Of a DNA stretch of 64,000 bases, positions 28,897 through 38,292 are shown one piece after another. The stretch covers positions 1 through 64,000 of the forward strand of contig JBBAAG010000005.1 in assembly GCA_041658405.1 (NCBI GenBank), read 5' to 3'. Made by a program: the position numbers and the translations under genes. The DNA comes from Elusimicrobiota bacterium. Lineage in GTDB: Bacteria; Elusimicrobiota; UBA5214; JBBAAG01. Positions within the stretch are counted from its first letter, which is position 1. Each line of letters starts with the position of its first letter. A model generated the notes under the pieces. The model did not search any database. It was not told the DNA's origin and saw only the letters and a list, made by a program, of their open reading frames with translations.

Positions 28897-31800
28897 ATGA
28901 AAAAAAGGTTGTTTATTCTAGCGACGGTGGTATTTATTTTCTCTGTGTTATTGTTAGGTGTGAACAGTTCGTATGCAGTATGGACCGCTACAGGCGGAGG
29001 GGATCACGGGGGAACGGATTGGATAATAAACACTTCGTCCAATGTCGGCGGAGTGCACACTAATATCAAAAAGTTTGAGATTGAAGCATCAAAAGAGGTT
29101 TTTATCACCACTGGTTCGGTGTTTGAAGTTCATGCTGATAGTATTTATGTCAGCGGAAAACTTAACGGATACGCATCTGGCCAGCAGGGCGGTGCCGGCG
29201 GGATGAATGGTTACGGCGGATCAGTTGGGTATGGATATTCCAGTAGTACGGATGTGGTTAATGTCGGAGGAGGTATCGGGGGAGACATTCCTATTCTTGG
29301 TCCTAATGCAGCTGGTGCCGGGGGTGGTTCTGGTGGATCGTATGGTGGAATCGGTTGTGCAGGTGGTAATGGTGGAAAATCAACATCGTCAGTAGAAGGA
29401 ACTGCTATTCTTGGTGGAACAGGTGCAGTTGCAGGTTCGGTATATGGAACTGTCGTTTCTTCAATAGTGTATATGGGTAGTGGCGGCGGTGGTGGCGGTG
29501 CCGGGGGTTATGGAGATTATAATACAAGTTCATTTTATCCGGGTTACGCGGGTGGTAATGGTGGAGCCTGTGTAATTTTAGATGGTAAGTACTTGGTTAG
29601 TATTAGCAGTGAAATAAATGTTTGTGGTGGAAATGGGCTAACAGGGGGATCTCCAGTAGCTGGTGGAGGAAAAGGGAATCAGGGTAACTTAGTTGCCGGT
29701 GGCGGTGGCGGTGGTTCTGGTGGTGGAAGCGGTGGCGGGTTATTATTATTCTCAAAAAATATTATACTTGCAAACAGTTCTGTTTTAAAAGCAGATGGTG
29801 GTACTGGAAGTGCTGGTGGCGGTAGTGGATATGCGATGACTGGTAATAGATTAGGCGGTACTGGAGGTATCGGCGGGCATGGAGGTGGAGGTAGGATTAA
29901 GATTGTTTATGGTACTACTTTTACGGATTTATCCGCATCTATTACGTATGCATCCGGCGGGGTTGGAGCGAGTAGCGGGACGTATAGTGTGATGGTCACT
30001 CCGCGTGTTGTATATAAATACATAGGCGGTTATATCGCTTATCCTCTTGTAGTGCATTATTCAACTGGCAGTATTGTAATTGACTACACTCTTTTTTCGG
30101 GAAGCGAAAATGTTGATTTAACGTTACAGTATAGTTGCGATGGAGTAAATTATTATGATTGTACGCCCAGGAACGATTCACCTGGTTTAACTGCCAAACT
30201 TGGTAATCCCACTGGAGTGGATTTTCAGTTTATCTGGGATACAGCATCGGACTTCATCAACCGTTCATTAGGTACACAGCAAAATATTAGGTTACGCATG
30301 AAACCGGTTGCTGTCAATTCAACTCTTATTGGAGAGATAAATGAAAGTAGCCAGTTTTCGGTTGCTGCTCCTTCGACGCCTTCAACTATTAATGATTTGG
30401 TAGTATCGAAAGCTGCACAGGTATTGTTAACCTGGACCGCACCGTCAAGGTATTCCGACGGTACCGGCGGGAAAGTTGATAAGTATATCATTGAATATTC
30501 GAATACCGGAGAACTAGATGAATCATCGTGGTACAGTGCAGGGACTGTTTTACCCAGGGTAGTTGTTCCGTCTACACCTGGGATAAAAGAAGTGTTAATG
30601 CTGACCGGGTTAGATATTACAAAATCGTATTATTTTGCGGTTAAATCGTTTAATACATACGGTTTGGCAAGTTCTACCTCTGCAATCTCAAATTCTACCG
30701 GTACCATGCCAAGTGTGTTTACAATCAGTCAGGTACTTGAGGCCGAAAAGGGCGGGTATGGGAAAGTTATATTAGGCGATATTGATAATGACGGTGACCT
30801 TGACTTACTTGCAGCCGGTGGGGATGTGGCCAATACAGCATCGTTTATGTTACATTATTACTTAAACAATAACGGTGTGTTCGAATCTAAACAGTGGATG
30901 GATTCCGATGGAAGTAATCCTTACGGTTTTGCAGTGGCTAGTCTTGATCTTGGGGACTATGACCGTGACGGTGATCTTGACCTCGTGGTTTGCGGGAAAA
31001 ATCCTGGCGGTTTTGCGAAATTATATGTTTATAGGTTCAATGGCGAATGGTTTCAACGTGCACTCGAACCAATGGGTACAGGCGATGGGCTTGTCAACGG
31101 TGATGTAAAGTTTATCGACTATGATAATGACGGGGATTTGGACTTACTGGTTGCCGGAGGTGATCTGGGTTCAACCGGGCGGTTAGCAATGTATCAAAAT
31201 AATAGTTCTAGTTATTCATTGACTACCAACGTTATCCCGTCAGAAGCTACAGGGTTTAGGGCAGCATCGTTGGCAGTAGGAGATATTGACCGTGACGGCG
31301 ATACGGACTTCATGGTGTTAGGTTCGACTTTGAGTGTTTCACAACTTTCCTGTGTTTATTATGAAAACACTAATGGTGTATTCTCGGCAAAAGCGTTCCC
31401 AATGATTGAAGGAACAGACACAATCGGTGTTTATGATGGCAATATAAAACTTAATGACGTTAATAATTCAGGAACCATCGATTTTGTTGTTATGGGCAGA
31501 TCATTCCCGGGTAACCGGTTTCAGACATATACAAACGTTGGGTCCGCGAGTTTCAATCCTACACAGAACCCGTTAGGTACGGGTAATGGTGTGAGTAACG
31601 GCGGTATTGCTTTAGCGGATTATAATAATGATGGTAAAACAGATTTAGTGGTCACCGGGTCATTGAATGGTACGTCAACAAAAGTATTGAAACTTTTTAC
31701 TGAAAACTCTGTTACCAGCGCAATATACCAGTTCGACCAGGACCTGCTTGGGACAGGGTATGGGTATGATTATTCCGATGCTGCCTGGGGAGATATTGAT

Positions 31801-34800
31801 AAAGATGGTGATTTGGATTTAGTGGTTATGGGGATAGATAACAACGGTGCACCAAAACTTGTAGTGTTTAAGAATAAAGGGATAGAAAACGGCCTACCGG
31901 GAAATGATTATCCTAGTATCGGGTCGGCTAATCTTAGTGAGGACTATGACTTTGCTACAAAATCGTTAAAACTTAAATGGCCGGCGGCTGATGTGCTGGA
32001 TTCAGGTGTAACCTTCACCGGTGCGTCGTATGCATTAAGAGTCGGAACAGTGTCAGGTTCCAGTAACGTCGTCAGCGGATGTTATGGTACACCTCTTAAT
32101 GGTACACATTTATGTGCCGCGGCAGAGGGTACATACAAATATTTGCTATTGAAAAACATATTGCCGGATACTACATATTATTGGTCTGCCAGTGTAATTG
32201 ATGCGGGGTTGACTCGAAGCAATTGGACAGTTGAGAAATCAACTTTTGTTCCTGACATTTACCCGCCTGCAGCAGTGAGCGATTTTAATGCTTACCCTGA
32301 TACTCAGGATGGAGCTGTTTATACTACCTGGGCATATACCGGTGATGACGGTAATTACGGTAGTTTAACAAACGCTAAGTACCGTATTTTATTGTCTTCC
32401 GTAAGTAATAGTACATTGGTGCAAAGATTTGAATTATCAAATGAGTTGTATTTGATAGGAACAGGTGGACAAACTGTTGGCGGTCTCACACCAGGGGTAA
32501 CTTACTATCTTGGTGTGCAGTTAAGAGATAATACCGGTAATTGGTCTGCATTATCAAATGTTGCAACGACGTATGCTAAAGGATATCTTGTACCGAATAC
32601 CGCACCTGCTGCGATAACGAGTTTAGCTGCTGTACCTGCATATCAAAAAGGTGTCAGTACGCTTGGTACGGTTTCTTTGGAATGGACTAATACAGGAGAG
32701 AACGGGTATATAGGTAATTTGAATTCCGCAAAGTATAAGATTTATTTTTCAACCAGTTCTTCTCCGTTAACAAGTTCATACCTGTCAGCATCAATGAATA
32801 TTGCTGCAGGAACTAACTTATTGCACAATCTAACCGGGCTTATCATAGGCGGGACATACTATTTCTCTGTGACTTTGATCGATAGCATTGGACAGGAGTC
32901 AGCAACGGATGCGGTTGCTACGTGTTATGCGAACGGTTTCTTTGATGATACGCCGCCGGCGGCAGTTACAGATCTTGTTGTTGCCAACCGGGATGGCGGG
33001 GCTGGGTCGATAATGCTTAACTGGACAAATACTGGGGATAATGGATATACAGGTAATTTGGATGATTCAAAGTATCGTATAACTTATTCATCGTTCACGC
33101 AAGCTGGAACCGAGATATTTATGTCCTATATCACTGACCGTTTAGCGGGTTCGAGAGATGGGCATCAGGTTATTGGATTAATCCCGGGTGTAAGTTATTA
33201 TTTCTACATAAATTTGATAGATAAAAACGGTATGGTTTCAGCAAATTCAAATATTGTTTATGACTATGCATCAGGATATCACGATGTTACTCCACCAGCG
33301 GCAGTGACGGATCTTAATGCAGTACAAGGGTATCAAGAAGGTTCTATTGATCTTATCTGGACAAGTGTTGGGGATGACGGTTTTAGCGGTGATATTTCAA
33401 TGGGTTTCTTTAGGATTACATACTCAAAGTATCCTGATACAACAGGGGTGGGGATAACAAAGAGTATACCCTATGGCCCGATTTTGCCGGGTTATCAGTA
33501 CAGGCAGTTAATAACGTCGTTGCAAGCTGGAGTAACGTATTACCTTAAATTAGTTACCATTGACGACGTAGGGCTCGTTTCTGATACAGCTGCTACATCA
33601 GCATTTGCTGCGCTAAGTGCAACCCAAGCGCCAAAACCTGTTCTGCCGTCACAAATCTATGGTGTTGGTACTTCAACATGTCAAATCAGCTGGCAATGGA
33701 ATAATGATGGGCAGTACTACGAAGGAGTTAGAATCCATGCGGTTAGCGGCGGGAATCCTGTGATTGCGACAATCACAGCGGGTACCACGTTCTGGATTGA
33801 AAACATCAGTGGATACAGCGGTTTTGTTAGGACGTTTGAGTTCTATAATACAGACTATTCCACAACTTCAGTTTCAGTCTATGGATACCCGTTGGCGCCA
33901 ATTCCGGTTAATGTTCAGTTGGTTACAAAAACTGCGGGTACCGTTACGCTTTTATGGGATGGAATTGCTGAAAAATATGCAGTTTTATATTCAACTATAA
34001 GCGAAACGGCCGGGCCGTGGAATTTTGGTGCTGATTGGAACACCAACGTGTTCAACCGTTCATATACAGTATCAGGCTTAAAGAGTAATACTACGTATTG
34101 GTTGAGGGTAGCGGCATATAACGGTAGCCAGGTATTGAGCCAGCATTCAAGTCCTATCCAGGTTCTTACCGATAAGTTTGTTGGCCCGGCGCCTGTGCTG
34201 ACAACGATATCACCGGTGAAGGGAGCAAATACCGGGACGATCGCATTAATCGTAACAGGTAGTAATTTGTCACAGGATATCGCAGTTAGCCTCAGTGGTC
34301 CATTGGCGGCCACTGCTCCGAGAGTCAGCCAGGAGTTTATCAGCGTAAATTCAATCCGTGCAACTTTTAATCTGCAGGGATTAACTACGGGTTTATACAC
34401 AGTAGAGGTAGTCGATCCTGAACAGCGGAAGGCTACGCTTGCCGATGCTTTTACGGTATACTATGTACCAGTTGTCAATACAACATTGGAGACCACTGTA
34501 CGCGCACCTGCGGATAATATGACATCAGTGGTAATTCCACAAAATGCGTTTGATTCCTCAAACGTATTTGTGAGGTTCAACCCGAATCCTGTACTTCAAC
34601 CTGAAACAGTTCAACCGGTAGATGTTGTTTCAGCAAATACTATAGTGGATAGTATCTCAAGTTTTAAGCGGTTAACCGGTTCTACACGCGAAGTTGCGAT
34701 TTATCGCAGTAGTGATAATGTACTGATCCAAACGTTTGTAACTCCGGTGACGCTGTCAATACCGTATGAAGATATAAATAATGACGGGGTTATTGATAGT

Positions 34801-35298
34801 ATGGCGATAAGCCGTATGGCGTCGGTATCAAGTGTGTATGCAAATAATCTTAAGATGTACCGGTTAGTCAGTGCGCAGTGGCAGGAAGTTGCCGGTGCTA
34901 ATGTAGATACCTTAAACAAAGTTGTCCGCGCGAATGTGTATAATTCAGGTGTCTACGTACTTATCGCGAAGAGTGTGACCGGTGATGTTAATAGAGTAAA
35001 CGTCGGGCGTAATGTTTTTGTTCCGTCGGCAGCACAGTCCTGTAAGATATACTTTACTGTAAAAAACAGTGATTCGTATGTGAATGTGAAGATTTTCGAT
35101 ATCAGTGGAAACCTGGTGGATGAGTTAGTACCCAAAACCAAAGCATCGGATTTATCCACTAATTCAGTTGATTGGGACGGGTATGATAGGAATAATGCTG
35201 TTGTTTCGCCAGGGGTATATATCGCGGTCTTAAATGTTTCAGGTAATGAGAATGAAACAAAAACCGCGAGGGTGTACGTCGCACAAAGTCTTAAGTAA
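28897..35298 (+). CDS. Giant multidomain surface protein: Gly-rich region, FG-GAP, FN3, IPT/TIG, FlgD-like C-terminus
   Basis: 2133 residues from the ATG at 28897 with AGGAAAGG upstream; the same frame is open further upstream. Signal peptide KKRLFILATVVFIFSVLLLG. Residues about 60-360 are Gly/Ser-rich (GGxGG runs). FN3-like segments precede seven FG-GAP/VCBS calcium loops near residues 627-970 (DIDNDGDLDLL, DYDRDGDLDLVV, DIDKDGDLDLVV). Four tandem FN3-like repeats of about 115 residues begin near 1122, 1235, 1352 and 1465 (PPAAVTDL, W-x-NTGDNGY-x-GNL). An IPT/TIG domain lies near 1765-1858. The end (2040-2133) is FlgD-like: VKIFDISGNLVDEL and VVSPGVYIAVLNV. Probably exported by T9SS and attached to the surface; an adhesion or matrix role is inferred. 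Confidence 0.88.
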   Translation: MKKRLFILATVVFIFSVLLLGVNSSYAVWTATGGGDHGGTDWIINTSSNVGGVHTNIKKFEIEASKEVFITTGSVFEVHADSIYVSGKLNGYASGQQGGAGGMNGYGGSVGYGYSSSTDVVNVGGGIGGDIPILGPNAAGAGGGSGGSYGGIGCAGGNGGKSTSSVEGTAILGGTGAVAGSVYGTVVSSIVYMGSGGGGGGAGGYGDYNTSSFYPGYAGGNGGACVILDGKYLVSISSEINVCGGNGLTGGSPVAGGGKGNQGNLVAGGGGGGSGGGSGGGLLLFSKNIILANSSVLKADGGTGSAGGGSGYAMTGNRLGGTGGIGGHGGGGRIKIVYGTTFTDLSASITYASGGVGASSGTYSVMVTPRVVYKYIGGYIAYPLVVHYSTGSIVIDYTLFSGSENVDLTLQYSCDGVNYYDCTPRNDSPGLTAKLGNPTGVDFQFIWDTASDFINRSLGTQQNIRLRMKPVAVNSTLIGEINESSQFSVAAPSTPSTINDLVVSKAAQVLLTWTAPSRYSDGTGGKVDKYIIEYSNTGELDESSWYSAGTVLPRVVVPSTPGIKEVLMLTGLDITKSYYFAVKSFNTYGLASSTSAISNSTGTMPSVFTISQVLEAEKGGYGKVILGDIDNDGDLDLLAAGGDVANTASFMLHYYLNNNGVFESKQWMDSDGSNPYGFAVASLDLGDYDRDGDLDLVVCGKNPGGFAKLYVYRFNGEWFQRALEPMGTGDGLVNGDVKFIDYDNDGDLDLLVAGGDLGSTGRLAMYQNNSSSYSLTTNVIPSEATGFRAASLAVGDIDRDGDTDFMVLGSTLSVSQLSCVYYENTNGVFSAKAFPMIEGTDTIGVYDGNIKLNDVNNSGTIDFVVMGRSFPGNRFQTYTNVGSASFNPTQNPLGTGNGVSNGGIALADYNNDGKTDLVVTGSLNGTSTKVLKLFTENSVTSAIYQFDQDLLGTGYGYDYSDAAWGDIDKDGDLDLVVMGIDNNGAPKLVVFKNKGIENGLPGNDYPSIGSANLSEDYDFATKSLKLKWPAADVLDSGVTFTGASYALRVGTVSGSSNVVSGCYGTPLNGTHLCAAAEGTYKYLLLKNILPDTTYYWSASVIDAGLTRSNWTVEKSTFVPDIYPPAAVSDFNAYPDTQDGAVYTTWAYTGDDGNYGSLTNAKYRILLSSVSNSTLVQRFELSNELYLIGTGGQTVGGLTPGVTYYLGVQLRDNTGNWSALSNVATTYAKGYLVPNTAPAAITSLAAVPAYQKGVSTLGTVSLEWTNTGENGYIGNLNSAKYKIYFSTSSSPLTSSYLSASMNIAAGTNLLHNLTGLIIGGTYYFSVTLIDSIGQESATDAVATCYANGFFDDTPPAAVTDLVVANRDGGAGSIMLNWTNTGDNGYTGNLDDSKYRITYSSFTQAGTEIFMSYITDRLAGSRDGHQVIGLIPGVSYYFYINLIDKNGMVSANSNIVYDYASGYHDVTPPAAVTDLNAVQGYQEGSIDLIWTSVGDDGFSGDISMGFFRITYSKYPDTTGVGITKSIPYGPILPGYQYRQLITSLQAGVTYYLKLVTIDDVGLVSDTAATSAFAALSATQAPKPVLPSQIYGVGTSTCQISWQWNNDGQYYEGVRIHAVSGGNPVIATITAGTTFWIENISGYSGFVRTFEFYNTDYSTTSVSVYGYPLAPIPVNVQLVTKTAGTVTLLWDGIAEKYAVLYSTISETAGPWNFGADWNTNVFNRSYTVSGLKSNTTYWLRVAAYNGSQVLSQHSSPIQVLTDKFVGPAPVLTTISPVKGANTGTIALIVTGSNLSQDIAVSLSGPLAATAPRVSQEFISVNSIRATFNLQGLTTGLYTVEVVDPEQRKATLADAFTVYYVPVVNTTLETTVRAPADNMTSVVIPQNAFDSSNVFVRFNPNPVLQPETVQPVDVVSANTIVDSISSFKRLTGSTREVAIYRSSDNVLIQTFVTPVTLSIPYEDINNDGVIDSMAISRMASVSSVYANNLKMYRLVSAQWQEVAGANVDTLNKVVRANVYNSGVYVLIAKSVTGDVNRVNVGRNVFVPSAAQSCKIYFTVKNSDSYVNVKIFDISGNLVDELVPKTKASDLSTNSVDWDGYDRNNAVVSPGVYIAVLNVSGNENETKTARVYVAQSLK
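29181..29970 (+). repeat. Glycine-rich low-complexity coding region
   Basis: The stretch is dominated by GGN codons giving clusters such as GAGGGSGGSYGGIG and GSGGGGGGAGGYG. It forms the N-terminal module of the giant surface protein. Such regions occur in secreted adhesin-like proteins of several candidate phyla. Confidence 0.8.
32263..33600 (+). repeat. Four tandem FN3-like repeats in the giant surface protein
   Basis: Units begin at 32263, 32602, 32953 and 33292, a period of 339-351 nt. Each opens with a Pro-Ala-Ala segment (PPAAV or APAAI) and has a W-x-(Y/N/S)-x-G-(D/E)-(D/N)-G motif about 30 residues in. The nucleotide sequences have diverged but the protein pattern is clear. Confidence 0.8.
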
Positions 35299-35338
35299 AA
35301 AAATAAAAACTATAATATTAAGGAGACAATGGATTATC

Positions 35339-36805
35339 ATGAAAAAGAGGGTTAACAGAAATGCATTGATCGCAATCACGGTATTGGTCCTCACCGTTGC
35401 GTTCAATTGTGATTCCCACGCTGCAGTGAACTATCTCAACCTTGAGATGTCAGCGCGGGGTGCCGGGATGGCTGATGGCGGGTTTACTGCTATAGGTGAC
35501 CAGTTGAGCGGGATTAATTGTAACCCCGCGAATGCTGCGTTTCTCACGCGTATCGAAGGGTATGTAATGGATAATCTTTACCTGTCAGAGATTAACTATC
35601 TTATACTGAATGGATTATTCCCGACGGGGCTTGCGAATTTTCACGCTATGTTCATGCAGTTGAATACGCCCGTGGATAAGGTTACGGATCTTAATGGTAA
35701 TGACCTTACTGATACCGTGCAGTATACGGGGAATGTTATGGGGTTTGGTATATCAAAAAGTGTAGGGCAGTATTTTGGGTTAGGTACGAATATTAAATTT
35801 GCAAAACAGGATATGAAGCTTACAACGAGTTCAACCGGACAAAAACCTGGGCTTGATCTCATGAGTCCGGCAATAGACGCGGGGTTGTTGTTCCGCAGCG
35901 GAGGGCAGGCAGAGGATACAGGTGCGTTGAGTTTCCGTCTTGGTGCGGCGGTGCTTAATCTTGGGACTGAAAAGGATATGGCTATCCGCGCAGGGATAGG
36001 TTTAAAAGTAGCCGGATTATCGTTAGGTGCGGATATGAAAAGCATGATTTCAGGCGGGGTTACGCAGTTTAGCGCAGGAGCGGAGTACTGGGTGGTAAAT
36101 ATGCTGGGTTTACGCGGTGGAGCAAGGATTACTCCAACAAGTATTGTTCCCAGTGTGGGGATTGGGTTTAAACTACACGAGTTTGAGCTTGACTATGCTT
36201 TTACTAACTATAGCGACGGGCTTGGTGCAACGCATATGATTGGGTTTACAGGTTGGATTGGCGGGGGTACTGCCGCTAAAACCGGTGAAGCGCAGAAACC
36301 GGATACAAAAACTGCAGGGAAACAAATGGTTGTAGAACCGCAGCAAGTGGTACAGCCTATACAGCCGATGGATATAAAGCCGGAGGATAAGATTAATGTT
36401 GCCGTTGCGGATCTTACGGGACAAAACGTGTCGTCAATGGAGGCCGCTACGATTGCAGATTTCCTGCGCGGTGAACTTATCAATTCCGGGATGTTTAATG
36501 TTATTGAACGTTCTAATATGGACAAAATCCTTGCTGAACAAGGGTTCCAGAATACAGGGTGTACTACACAAGAATGCGCGATTAAAATGGGGCGTTTACT
36601 AAATGTGCAAAGCATACTCGTAGGAAGTTTTAGTAAACTTATGGAAATATATTATATTAACGTGCGGTTAGTGGATGTTGAACAGGGACTGGCAGTAATG
36701 GCGGAGAGTGTTAAGTGTAAATCCGCGGAAGAATTACAGGATGCTGTCGCGCAGTTATCACAAAAAATTATGCAGCGTATTATACAGAACAGGAAGAAAC
36801 AGTAA
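35339..36805 (+). CDS. PorV/PorQ-family outer-membrane protein fused to a CsgG-like domain
   Basis: 488 residues from the ATG at 35339. It has a signal peptide (IAITVLVLTVAFNCDSHA). Residues about 28-300 form a FadL/PorV-type barrel: LNLEMSARGAGMADGGFTAI, GINCNPANAAFLT, MGFGISKSVGQYFGLGTNIKF, GAEYWVVNMLGLRGGARIT and FELDYAFTNYSDGLGATH. A Gln/Pro-rich linker (about 305-350) leads to a CsgG/curli-assembly-like domain: INVAVADLTGQNVSS, ADFLRGELINSGMFNVIERSNMDKIL, GRLLNVQSILVGSF and YYINVRLVDVEQG. PorV is the T9SS shuttle that delivers cargo after SprA. The gene follows a likely T9SS cargo gene. The CsgG fusion is unusual; its role is unknown. Confidence 0.87.
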   Translation: MKKRVNRNALIAITVLVLTVAFNCDSHAAVNYLNLEMSARGAGMADGGFTAIGDQLSGINCNPANAAFLTRIEGYVMDNLYLSEINYLILNGLFPTGLANFHAMFMQLNTPVDKVTDLNGNDLTDTVQYTGNVMGFGISKSVGQYFGLGTNIKFAKQDMKLTTSSTGQKPGLDLMSPAIDAGLLFRSGGQAEDTGALSFRLGAAVLNLGTEKDMAIRAGIGLKVAGLSLGADMKSMISGGVTQFSAGAEYWVVNMLGLRGGARITPTSIVPSVGIGFKLHEFELDYAFTNYSDGLGATHMIGFTGWIGGGTAAKTGEAQKPDTKTAGKQMVVEPQQVVQPIQPMDIKPEDKINVAVADLTGQNVSSMEAATIADFLRGELINSGMFNVIERSNMDKILAEQGFQNTGCTTQECAIKMGRLLNVQSILVGSFSKLMEIYYINVRLVDVEQGLAVMAESVKCKSAEELQDAVAQLSQKIMQRIIQNRKKQ

Positions 36806-36843
36806 TTTATTTAGCTAAGCAACTATATGGAGGAAAAGTTTAG

Positions 36844-38277
36844 ATGAAAAAAAAGGTTTTGTTGTTTTCCTTATTGGCATTAATGCAGGTTTTTACGGGA
36901 ATACAGAATGTGTATTCAAAACTTGTTGTGGGACAGGATTCCCCGAATTTTTCGTTAAAACAGGTACCCGACGGTAAACCGGTAACACTTGATGAGTTAT
37001 TGACTATGGACGGTAAACGCAATGTTGTGGTATTAAGTTATTTTAACCGCGCATGCCAGCCGTGTATGATAGAAATCCCGCATTTAGAAAAAGTTGCAAA
37101 AACGTATGCAGGGAAGAATGTTAAGTTTGTTCTCATAAGCGTGGATAAAGGTACTATAAAAGATGTTGATGAGTTTGTTAAATCTAAAGGATGGGCGTTG
37201 CCGGTATTGTTTGATCCGTTTGGTGTAGCGTCCGGGGAACGGTTCGGTGTTATTGAATACGACGCTGCCAAGCTGCCGATGTTATTTGTGATATCAAAAA
37301 ATAAAAAGGTTGCGGAGGTTGTTGAAGGGCTGAAGGATAATATTGAAGAAATACTTAAGTCCAAGGTTGATGCGTTACTGACAGAAGAAGCTAAGCCGCT
37401 GACGGCTGTACAAAAACAGGATAGTATTACCGTTATTTTTACAAATTCTGCAAACGGGTATGTTGAATCATGTAATTGCCCGTCAAATCCCTATGGCGGT
37501 TTGGTACGAAGGGTTACCTGTATAAAAGAATTGAAAGGCGCATCACCAAATAATCTTGTGCTTGATTCAGGTGATAATTTTTCGCCGTATTCTAACAGTA
37601 TGGTTAATAATTATGTTGTTAAATTATTGAAGATGATTGGATACGATGCAGTAGGTATTGGGGATCAGGAGTTAATGAACGGCATGGCTTTCTTAAGGAA
37701 AGAGATTGATAAAAAAGAAGTGCCGTTTTTGGTGTCAAACATGATGTATTGCGATGATAAAGCGTGTATAAACCTTACCCCGATGAGGATTGAGAAAACA
37801 GTCGGGTCAGTAAAAATCGGGATAGTTTCGGTTATATCCCCGAAAGTGTTTGTCCTGTTCCCAAAAGATAAAAAGAAAAATATTAAGATCGAAGAATCTT
37901 CGTCGGTAGTAAAAGGGTTTATTGAAGCAAACCGTGATAAGTATGACCTTATAGTAGTACTGTCACATATGGGTGTTGAGTTAGACCAGGAACTCGCAGC
38001 GGCAGTACCCGGGATTGATCTTATTATAGGCGGGCATACACAATCGTTGTTAAAGAGCCCAATAAAAGTCGGGGAGACTTATATAGTACAGGCAGGAGAA
38101 AAGGGGCAGAATGTCGGGCGGATGGTATTGGAATTTAATGAAAAAAAGAAGATTACAGGATATCAATATCAAATGGTTCCGTTAACTGATGAAGTTATTG
38201 ATGATCCGGAAGCACGGGATTTGGTTAATGAGTATAAAGAAAAAGCTAAGATGCAAAGTACTAATTTAAAAGAATAG
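36844..38277 (+). CDS. Secreted thioredoxin-like domain fused to a UshA-like metallophosphatase
   Basis: 477 residues, AGGAGGAAAAG-type site upstream and an N-terminal signal segment (LLFSLLALMQVFTG). Residues about 27-175 are a TlpA/AhpC-TSA-like thioredoxin fold with a CQPC active site at 71-74 and the cis-Pro region AAKLPMLFVI. Residues about 194-465 are a calcineurin-like/5'-nucleotidase-type domain: ANGYVESCNCP (Cys210, Cys212), NPYGGLVRR, LDSGDNF (241-247), VVLSHMGVELDQ (His375) and IIGGHTQ (His398). The C-x-C before a GGL-R-R is the pattern of UshA-like proteins, some of which carry selenocysteine; here both are Cys. Likely periplasmic and redox-linked; the substrate is unknown. Confidence 0.85.
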   Translation: MKKKVLLFSLLALMQVFTGIQNVYSKLVVGQDSPNFSLKQVPDGKPVTLDELLTMDGKRNVVVLSYFNRACQPCMIEIPHLEKVAKTYAGKNVKFVLISVDKGTIKDVDEFVKSKGWALPVLFDPFGVASGERFGVIEYDAAKLPMLFVISKNKKVAEVVEGLKDNIEEILKSKVDALLTEEAKPLTAVQKQDSITVIFTNSANGYVESCNCPSNPYGGLVRRVTCIKELKGASPNNLVLDSGDNFSPYSNSMVNNYVVKLLKMIGYDAVGIGDQELMNGMAFLRKEIDKKEVPFLVSNMMYCDDKACINLTPMRIEKTVGSVKIGIVSVISPKVFVLFPKDKKKNIKIEESSSVVKGFIEANRDKYDLIVVLSHMGVELDQELAAAVPGIDLIIGGHTQSLLKSPIKVGETYIVQAGEKGQNVGRMVLEFNEKKKITGYQYQMVPLTDEVIDDPEARDLVNEYKEKAKMQSTNLKE

Positions 38278-38292
38278 TTGCGTAGAGAATGC

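Noticed and set aside
33915..34400. Open frame of 161 codons on the - strand
   Set aside because: Antisense to FN3 and IPT/TIG domains of the giant surface protein; no recognisable motif or start signal.
28897..35298. Repeats of the giant surface gene as a CRISPR array
   Set aside because: Repeats are coding, long (about 345 nt) and diverged, with no short identical repeats and spacers.
36844..38277. Selenocysteine (in-frame TGA) in the UshA-like protein
   Set aside because: The C-x-C positions are encoded as Cys and the frame has no internal TGA.
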